Below are positions 17,701-20,622 of a stretch of DNA of 20,622 nucleotides, one piece after another (within the stretch, counting starts at the first letter, position 1; every line of letters starts with the position of its first letter). A program made the translations under genes and the position numbers. The DNA comes from Elysia marginata (lineage: Eukaryota; Mollusca; Gastropoda; Plakobranchidae), in assembly GCA_019649035.1 (NCBI GenBank), contig BMAT01012806.1, forward strand, positions 1-20,622. Direction: 5' to 3'. The notes beneath the pieces were generated by a model. That model saw only the letters and a program-made list of their open reading frames with translations. It was not told where the DNA came from and searched no databases.

Positions 17701-20353
17701 ATTGAGGTTTGCTATAGTTTCAGATTCTCTGAATAGGACAAAGAGCGTATACATATACATAAAATCACATTTTTTTGTTTACAAAATATGTGAACTACAA
17801 TGATTGATGCACAAAAGAATATAGAACCCCACTTATAATTTCAGGGATGGGCATTCTCAGGACTTGTCCTGAATTTAGGATTTTTTCCCATTTTGAATAA
17901 GAAAAATCCTGATCTGGATATAACAAAAATTTTTGCTTGTAAATTCCTAATGGAAAAGCAAATCTTACCGCTGTACTGACTTTACTTGTGCTGGTTATGT
18001 GAATTGCATGAGCAGACTTTGAAATAATTAATAGCTTAAGCAATGTTTTATATTGCTACGTAATGCTCGTCCTTGTTTAATGTAGTCGTAGGAAACTAGG
18101 AGCTATGAAATTGGTCAAGACTTAAGGTTTCATAGGTAGGCCTTTTATTGCGCCGTATTAAGGCTTATGTATATATATCATTTATTTTTGTCCTTGGCTT
18201 GCTTGCTAGTCTCTTGTCATTTTTTGTGATATCTCGGTTCTTTTATTTATTTTTTTTTAATAATGTACCTTTGTATCCCGTATGTTGTAGATGTGAGGCA
18301 ATATGCATCAGTTGTGTGGATTGAGTTTTAAAATTTTGCGTCTACTTTAAAAGTTTCCTCCCTCAAATTAGACACTTTGGGTACTTCATATGTTGATCTT
18401 TATTAAATGCTCATCTCTATGTAACAGTAATTATAGCTTGCCTCGTTCTTTCTAATATGTCATTTTTAAAACCACCTTCAAATTGTTTTCCTGTGATTTG
18501 TTTCAAGCTTTGATACATGGCATTCATAACGTCAGTAATAATAATAGATCTTATAATTCAATATACTTGGCATGTCAATGCCATTCTTTTTTCCAATTAT
18601 GTTTGAACAGTAAGCTTCAATTTTGAAAGATTGTCTTCAACTGAAAACAATAATATCATAGTCATCTTTTACTGTTCTCAGTACTGCCTGGAAGAGACCT
18701 ACTTATCAGATTTTGCTGAAAAAAAGTTCTTTTCTCAATCATTATCCTACCGTCTTTGAGCCCTGATGTTACATGGTGTAGATTTTTTTCTGGCCTTGAA
18801 TTTTATTTTTATGCCATGTCTTTAGTTGCCACTGAATTCTTGTATGTCCCAATTACTTAAATATATCTTGTTTTTTCCTCCCATGCTCAGACATAAGACC
18901 GTACAAGTGCCAGTACTGCGACTACTACGCCCGCACCAACAGTCAGCTTAAGGTGCACAAGCTTCGCCATGAAGGTTCGTCGTGGGGGTTATATACATCT
19001 GTTGTGTTCAAACTGACTTCTGATCTAGCATTAGCATGCAGGCCTTTAACTGTTCCAACAACTTTTGGAAATTCCGACTATTTTTTTAAATTTATGTTGC
19101 CTCCGAAGGCTCCCAGATGTGGCAGAAATGCATGTTTTAAGGACTAATTAAATTGGTTTTTCTTCTTGAGCTTTTTGTCAAAAGGAGTACAGAAAACTTT
19201 TCAGAGGCTCTGTTACTGGTCTTAGCAGTTAGCATGGAATATTTTTTTAAATCAAATTAACCTGTGTTTTTTATTAAGTATTCTGGTATAATGATGTTAT
19301 CAATACATTTTGAAGTTCTGTTTTGATTTACGTATAGACTTGATAGTCCTTATACTAGAGAACATGTGTTTCTTAGAAAATATAATTGTTGGACTATGAA
19401 CATTAAACTCTAAACTATGAACATTAAACACTACATTTTGTAAGGCTTTCAGGTAGCACTGATTGATAAATGATAGAGAGGAGAAACGATTTTTTTCTCA
19501 GTATTGAATTTTACGTAACAAGATTAATTTCCATAAAAATCGACAATCAGCTGTAAAAAGTGAATGAAAGCAAATGATAATTATAATTAAGACAATGTTG
19601 ACAATAATAATAATAACAACAGTCTTCTTTTCTGTATATTTAAATCAACAAAAGTATTGCATCTTTCCACAAAATGTTGCAAAATTTATTTTTAAAAATT
19701 TTTGCTTTTGAAAACTTAAAAAATGTCTTGTTCAAAACAACATTGTCTCTGAAAGTGAACATTGCAACTTCCAAATCATTCACCCTGGATGGGAGACAAA
19801 TAAATGTAACACTCATAAAAGAATGATAGAATCAGCTTAATACACTAGTCCACTCTAAAGCAATCTTAGTAATTTACCTCCACATGAACAAGCTAGTAGA
19901 ACCAAAACAAGCATTTGATAGGACAAAACTTGTAATTGCGGAGACTCTCTTGACTGTCGCTCCCCAGGTGTGCGTGAGTTCTGCTGTAGAGTCTGCAACT
20001 ACAAAGGTGTGACGCAGTCCGACCTCAACCGCCACATGAAATCGCAGGTGCATCTGCTGCGCTCAAACAACGTCTGTTCACGCTGCGGAGAAGGCTTCGT
20101 CACTCCTAAAGCTCTGCGAGATCATCAGGCAAGCTGCACGGGTCAGGCAGATAAATCCATGGAGGAAGATGGCATCATGGGGCTTGTAGAAGAGAATGGG
20201 ACTGAAGAGAATGGGACTGATGGTGTTGTCGGCAGCAGGAGTGTTGGGGATGAGGATGATGAGTTGGGGTATAACGAAGAGGAAGATGATGATGAGTACG
20301 AGCAAGAGGAGAGGTTGAATATGGAAGAAAATGGTATAGTGCTTGCTGTGTGA
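2578..20353 (+). CDS. Large C2H2 zinc-finger protein gene, 5'-partial, 11 exons in view
   Basis: Exons: 2578-2725, 3332-3403, 4808-4963, 5703-5951, 7312-7515, 7995-8558, 9226-9703, 10390-11671, 15624-15772, 18891-18974 and 19968-20353. All phases agree and the spliced frame is open for 1256 residues to a TGA at 20351-20353. An optional 36-nt exon lies at 12524-12559. Numbering from the first full codon in view, fingers lie at residues 1-22 and about 35-53, then four at about 1078-1200. Between them are Ser-, Ala- and Asn-rich stretches, two basic NLS-like clusters and repeated DLS/DLT motifs. C2H2 fingers at both ends of a disordered, Ala-rich middle with co-repressor-type motifs suggest a nuclear DNA-binding regulator; that is inference from architecture. 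I do not recognise a specific ortholog. The start codon and any upstream fingers are outside the window. Confidence 0.87.
2726..3331 (+). other. Intron a-b, interrupting zinc finger 2
   Basis: AT-rich intron that splits finger 2 two codons after its first zinc-binding His. Homopolymer A and T runs are present. No mobile element or RNA gene was recognised. Confidence 0.8.
3332..3403 (+). CDS. Zinc-finger gene exon b: end of finger 2
   Basis: 24 codons, phase 0 at both ends. It begins with Cys-His; the His completes H-x3-H of finger 2, giving a C-x2-C-x12-H-x3-H finger across the junction. The rest (KFSGTNQTGSSALLLEEFNR) is a linker. Acceptor ATTTTCAG, donor AGG|GTAGGT. Skipping it would keep the frame but remove the last zinc ligand of finger 2. 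Confidence 0.85.
3404..4807 (+). other. Intron b-c
   Basis: 1404-bp intron. Its first half contains a moderately GC-rich segment (about 3510-3880), listed separately. From about 4140 to 4807 it is AT-rich with no feature I can name; short minus-strand frames at 3956-4153 and 4373-4567 show no domain. Confidence 0.75.
3510..3880. other. GC-richer island in intron b-c, possible old interspersed repeat
   Basis: This stretch is clearly richer in G and C than the flanks, with phrases such as GCGAGAGAACCCGGATGCCA and CAGGACCCGCAGCATAGCC. Short minus-strand frames (3439-3723, 3668-3871) show no family I know. It may be a worn mobile-element fragment. No terminal repeats, tail or target duplication were seen. 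Confidence 0.3.
4808..4963 (+). CDS. Zinc-finger gene exon c: Ser-rich linker
   Basis: 52 codons, phase 0-0. It reads KHKLDVVEAGASVSSN, then a run of eight serines written in mixed AGC/AGT codons (4853-4879), then NNFSNVSRSLPPFSPMLSDE. The CAG-type trinucleotide run is short and interrupted. Low complexity and probably disordered. Acceptor ATTTCAG, donor AAG|GTATCT. Confidence 0.85.
4964..5702 (+). other. Intron c-d, carrying an antisense SINE
   Basis: 739-bp intron. A tRNA-derived SINE occupies about 5095-5337, followed by a T run. The remainder is plain AT-rich sequence ending in a TCTCCAG acceptor. Confidence 0.75.
5095..5337 (-). mobile_element. tRNA-derived SINE, minus strand
   Basis: Read on the minus strand from 5337: GGGGGGCTTCGTGGTCTAGC and onward. 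Box A is TGGTCTAGCAG (5316-5326), an exact match to TRGYNNANNNG. Box B is GTTCGAGCC (5275-5283), an exact match to GWTCRANNC. The two are about 32 bp apart, as in tRNA promoters. After the tRNA-like head comes a body that includes GGGTACCTGGTTGCTAACTG, a phrase I associate with molluscan SINEs, though this is from memory. The 3' limit near 5095 is uncertain and no target duplication was found. Confidence 0.72.
5703..5951 (+). CDS. Zinc-finger gene exon d: charged/Ser-rich linker
   Basis: 83 codons, phase 0-0. It begins TKYTHLRKNLISPDPQQSV, continues with a Ser/Asn-rich run, then GSLVYGSPGLYTQGE and ends RRGEEVEVQMNSDLSDSDA. No zinc ligands. The acidic, serine-rich end resembles casein-kinase-type sites (inference). 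Acceptor TCTCCAG, donor GCT|GTAAGT. Confidence 0.88.
5997..6581 (-). mobile_element. Non-LTR retrotransposon (LINE) 3' coding fragment
   Basis: About 195 codons read in a single minus-strand frame and correspond to the C-terminal end of a LINE reverse transcriptase. In order: EYLGSVKSEDSTCSKDIRAR (compare the common F-x-YLGS motif), IGMAKKKM, LLKFLVRPVILYRSEAWIFR (compare the LxxYGSExW motif), KADEKRSEAVKMWLYRR, NLMATVLQGKVNLGRKPDRP and a final RWRAVN. Four in-frame stops interrupt it, after KKKMV, LYRR, LRMK and IMNK, with no apparent frameshift, so it decayed mainly by point changes. The 5' part (endonuclease and RT catalytic core) is absent, which is typical of 5' truncation. The clade is not resolved. 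Confidence 0.8.
6593..6919 (+). CDS. Unrecognised intronic frame, 108 codons
   Basis: Not recognised. The frame is AT-rich but has a protein-like section with many aromatics and charges, from SKLEPNIWLSKNKEKIKRP through FYQTWALTVQEWFKFHQGFK. It starts 12 bp beyond the LINE fragment and lies between exons d and e of the host gene. A frame of this length is roughly what chance could give once in so much AT-rich sequence. No splice pair was found that would join it to the neighbouring exons in frame. It could be chance, a mobile-element remnant or a captured exon. Confidence 0.2.
   Translation: MCGGLAIKLVFSFKDFLFLASSIFSDQNAPSFINMSKLEPNIWLSKNKEKIKRPVEYRQLYKFKSQMSKLKTFYDPNFYQTWALTVQEWFKFHQGFKLESDRGHPKWI
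7312..7515 (+). CDS. Zinc-finger gene exon e: Gln/Ala/Met-rich helical segment
   Basis: 68 codons, phase 0-0. It opens MRQRQALVQHYQLQAVMMM, has a Gly-rich turn (GTGSLPGGVGQAALG), then LTQEQLMERAKNLRALSEMA. Both halves are strongly helix-forming and suggest a coiled-coil or partner-binding helix rather than a finger. The opening ATG is inside the exon; the upstream exons read into it in frame. Acceptor CTTGTAG, donor CCT|GTAAGT. Confidence 0.88.
7516..7994 (+). other. Intron e-f
   Basis: 479 bp of T-rich intron ending in TTGTTCCAG. Nothing else seen. Confidence 0.8.
7995..8558 (+). CDS. Zinc-finger gene exon f: basic NLS-like and charged-helix segment
   Basis: 188 codons, phase 0-0. A bipartite NLS-like cluster (HRKRKLEGGDSASRKRKEAQ) leads into a long charged helix (DARKRREKENRLRMQEQQQL), followed by KDKLAKEGMGDVMVVLPDAPP, a DLS motif in MEATDLSMSAQ, a Ser/Ala run, a five-proline run and a Lys-rich tail. 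It marks the protein as nuclear. The DLS motif belongs to a set discussed in the findings. Acceptor TGTTCCAG, donor CTG|GTGAGT. Minus-strand frames opposite this exon are shadows of it. Confidence 0.9.
8559..9225 (+). other. Intron f-g
   Basis: 667 bp of AT-rich intron, with an A run at 8704-8714 and T runs near 8911 and 9205. The acceptor is CATCTGCTAG. Nothing else was recognised. Confidence 0.8.
9226..9703 (+). CDS. Zinc-finger gene exon g: Ser/Thr/Pro-rich, two DLT motifs
   Basis: 159 codons plus one base; enters in phase 0 and leaves in phase 1. It starts DGERTILTIDLTKAGIKRP, followed by a Thr/Ser/Pro run, a basic cluster (PPPAKSRRKAHRPQR) that could act as a second NLS, and MMDLTTVP. 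The rest is Asn/Ser-rich and ends in KIDEAENLSTK. Acceptor TGCTAG, donor AAAG|GTATTG. Confidence 0.88.
9704..10389 (+). other. Intron g-h, with a C run containing an undetermined base
   Basis: 686-bp AT-rich intron. At 10105 an N is followed by an 11-base C run (10106-10116), which suggests an unresolved homopolymer in the assembly. A short frame nearby (10335) opens into exon h only by reading through the acceptor. Confidence 0.8.
10390..11671 (+). CDS. Zinc-finger gene exon h: large Ala/Ser/Asn-rich exon
   Basis: About 427 codons; enters in phase 1 and leaves in phase 2. The first third is Ala/Thr/Ser-rich, with LLDAAALQSQLGQQQVLAGL, DLVRKNLEMVLARAAQGGAS and FMSRYLMAGLANIGNMAALN as predicted helices. 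Next come an Asn-rich stretch, TIAIDLSRDSK, a basic KQRKVKPVNFTRS, DVPLSLTT and PVDFSKNSLFS, and then a Ser/Pro-rich end (SPSPVPSPTSSDTSADRK) finishing TTSLSRTHS. Read-through of the donor AAG|GTAAAT meets an immediate TAA, so intron retention would give a finger-less C-terminus. Alanine-rich segments with DLS motifs are common in repressors (known); repression here is inference. Confidence 0.9.
11736..11845 (+). CDS. Candidate alternative exon just after exon h
   Basis: Joined after exon h, this 110-nt stretch reads NLRERFSSPYASNNVPHDKS then LFPVPKLRYAESVLFI, which looks protein-like. Its donor ATAG|GTAAGT is a full consensus, and a T-rich tract precedes the proposed ATGATGAG acceptor, although that acceptor is poor. 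Inclusion leaves phase 1, while exon i expects phase 2, so it would shift the frame and end the protein before the last four fingers. It may be a poison or alternative-end exon, or chance. Confidence 0.3.
12487..12506 (+). repeat. TG microsatellite upstream of the cassette exon
   Basis: A near-perfect TG run ends about 17 nt before the acceptor of the 36-nt exon and takes the place of a normal pyrimidine tract. UG repeats are known binding sites for CELF and TDP-43 type splicing factors. Control of the exon by such a factor is inference. Confidence 0.8.
12524..12559 (+). CDS. 36-nt in-frame cassette microexon duplicating the end of exon h
   Basis: Flanked by ATCATCAG and GTTTGT. It enters and leaves in phase 2, exactly like the h-i junction, so it adds 12 residues without altering the frame. 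Joined to exon h it reads STRATSLSRTHS, repeating the TSLSRTHS that ends exon h. Over those eight codons no first or second position differs, while six of eight third positions do. That pattern shows selection on the protein sequence, so I regard it as a genuine exon. The TG-rich tract before it and the non-consensus T at donor +3 fit a weakly defined, regulated exon. The duplicated RTHS and SLSR motifs look like kinase targets (inference). Confidence 0.7.
15624..15772 (+). CDS. Zinc-finger gene exon i: first C-terminal finger
   Basis: Enters in phase 2 and leaves in phase 1. A linker (LSVVNEPVDRNSLCKPKVLE) leads to the finger YSCAICHKNFLSLSDINRHM plus DFH, fitting C-x2-C-x12-H-x3-H. The exon ends right after the finger, in the linker that exon j continues (HE-DIRPYKC). 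Acceptor CCCCTGTAG, donor GAAG|GTTTGT. Confidence 0.92.
15844..15940. repeat. Possible small dispersed repeat, copy 1
   Basis: It begins CAGGGATGCAAGTATTCCAG and continues with AGGAATTCC and poly-T/A-flanked phrases. It resembles the segment at 17842 in order of motifs (CAGGGATG, an ATTC near position 14, a CAGGA element, then T-rich). No clear ends or target duplication. Confidence 0.25.
17221..17345. repeat. T-rich low-complexity tract
   Basis: Several T runs of 7-10 and an A8-T9 stretch within about 125 bp. The 95-codon frame across it is rich in Phe and Leu only because of this composition. Confidence 0.7.
17842..17945. repeat. Possible small dispersed repeat, copy 2
   Basis: It begins CAGGGATGGGCATTCTCAGG and contains a short inverted pair, CAGGACTTGTCCTG (17858-17871), followed by AATTTAGGATTTTTTCCC. 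Its kinship with the segment at 15844 is tentative. Confidence 0.25.
18891..18974 (+). CDS. Zinc-finger gene exon j: exactly one finger
   Basis: 84 nt, phase 1 at both ends, so it is a symmetric one-finger module. With the flanking split codons it reads DIRPYKCQYCDYYARTNSQL plus KVHKLRHE, fitting C-x2-C-x12-H-x3-H. Skipping it would remove one finger and keep the frame. RPYKC echoes the conserved TGEKPYKC linker of C2H2 arrays. Acceptor CATGCTCAG, donor GAAG|GTTCGT. Confidence 0.93.
18975..19967 (+). other. Intron j-k
   Basis: 993-bp AT-rich intron. It includes two copies of a 21-bp unit, ACTATGAACATTAAAC and following (19393-19434), and a short AAT/AAC triplet run (19604-19622). The acceptor is CTCCCCAG. 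No gene was seen. Confidence 0.8.
19393..19434. repeat. Two-copy 21-bp tandem repeat
   Basis: ACTATGAACATTAAACTCTAA is followed at once by ACTATGAACATTAAACACTA. This is a small local duplication with no evident function. Confidence 0.7.
19968..20353 (+). CDS. Zinc-finger gene exon k: two fingers and acidic C-terminus
   Basis: Enters in phase 1; 127 residues to the TGA at 20351. The first finger is FCCRVCNYKGVTQSDLNRHM plus KSQVH (C-x2-C-x12-H-x5-H, long His spacing). The second is VCSRCGEGFVTPKALRDHQA plus SC, a C2HC finger with Cys as last ligand. The tail is strongly acidic, with a doubled EENGT and an Asp/Glu run (NEEEDDDEYEQEE). Acidic tails occur in chromatin and activation contexts; the role here is not known. 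A weak donor-like G|GTATAG lies just before the stop (about 20334), so a further exon cannot be fully excluded. Minus-strand frames here are shadows. Confidence 0.9.
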
Positions 20354-20588
20354 GAAAAAACAAACAAGGGGGATATTGAAAAGGGATCTAAATGCGGTTT
20401 CTGTAGATGTACTTTTGTTTTAAGTATTTCATCTGAATTCTTCAGGTGATCTTCATTCTATTAACATCTGCTTTAGGCTTGTGGAATTGTATCATGGGTA
20501 CTTATTGCTCTTTGTTTAAAAAGTAACAGGTTGTTTGTTCTATACCCTTGCTCATGTTTCTCTCTTTCTCTCTCTCCTCACTCCGTCT

Positions 20589-20622
<34 letters not shown>
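20354..20622 (+). other. Start of 3' UTR
   Basis: Sequence after the TGA. No AATAAA or ATTAAA is seen, so the UTR probably runs beyond the window. It ends in a CT microsatellite. Confidence 0.55.
20558..20622. repeat. CT microsatellite
   Basis: An imperfect CT/CCT run, becoming perfect CT from about 20595 and continuing to the window edge. Confidence 0.95.

Larger units (their letters stand above)
15773..18890 (+). other. Intron i-j, 3.1 kb
   Basis: AT-rich intron. Two similar-looking CAGGGATG-headed segments (15844-15940 and 17842-17945) may be related small repeats. A T-rich low-complexity tract lies at 17221-17345. Frames at 16415-16633 and 17135-17422 show no domain, and the latter follows the T-rich tract. 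No other feature seen. Confidence 0.75.

Noticed and set aside
20078-20367. Minus-strand frames rich in Ser and Pro
   Set aside because: They lie opposite the acidic tail of exon k; their composition mirrors its GAT/GAG codons.
1-20622. CRISPR arrays, bacterial operons, riboswitches, rRNA or a complete tRNA gene
   Set aside because: None seen. The only tRNA-like sequence is the SINE head, and the gene structure is eukaryotic.

Overview
The window looks like animal nuclear DNA. It has AT-rich introns with consensus GT/AG splice sites, a many-exon zinc-finger gene, a decayed LINE, a tRNA-derived SINE and, at the left edge, part of a Polinton/Maverick element. Lophotrochozoan, probably molluscan, is my best guess. 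It rests only on the style of the introns and mobile elements, not on a database match.

Region 1-~2219 is GC-rich and unlike the rest. On the minus strand it carries the N-terminal part of a Polinton-type protein-primed DNA polymerase B (running off the left edge), a small Cys-rich zinc-ribbon-like ORF just upstream of it, and a CpG-dense array of degenerate 24-bp repeats. A drop to AT-rich sequence near 2195-2220 probably marks the end of the element. The parts in view have open frames, so it looks young.

Region 2578-20353 holds eleven constitutive-looking exons, all on the plus strand, of one large C2H2 zinc-finger protein. Spliced, they give about 1256 residues, and the 5' end is missing. 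Two fingers lie at the start (exons a-b) and four at the C-terminus (exons i-k). Between them lie roughly 1000 low-complexity residues with basic NLS-like clusters, a charged helix and several short DLS/DLT-type motifs. All splice phases agree across the chain. The first exon in view starts in mid-codon, so upstream exons should lie beyond the Polinton, which would then sit antisense inside an intron.

The most notable observation is a 36-nt in-frame cassette exon (12524-12559), not part of the basic model. It re-encodes the last residues of exon h (TSLSRTHS) with changes only at third codon positions. This is the pattern expected of a selected, duplicated, alternatively spliced microexon. Other intronic content includes a LINE fragment (5997-6581), a SINE with exact A and B boxes (5095-5337), a possible extra exon (11736-11845), a moderately GC-rich island (3510-3880) and microsatellites.
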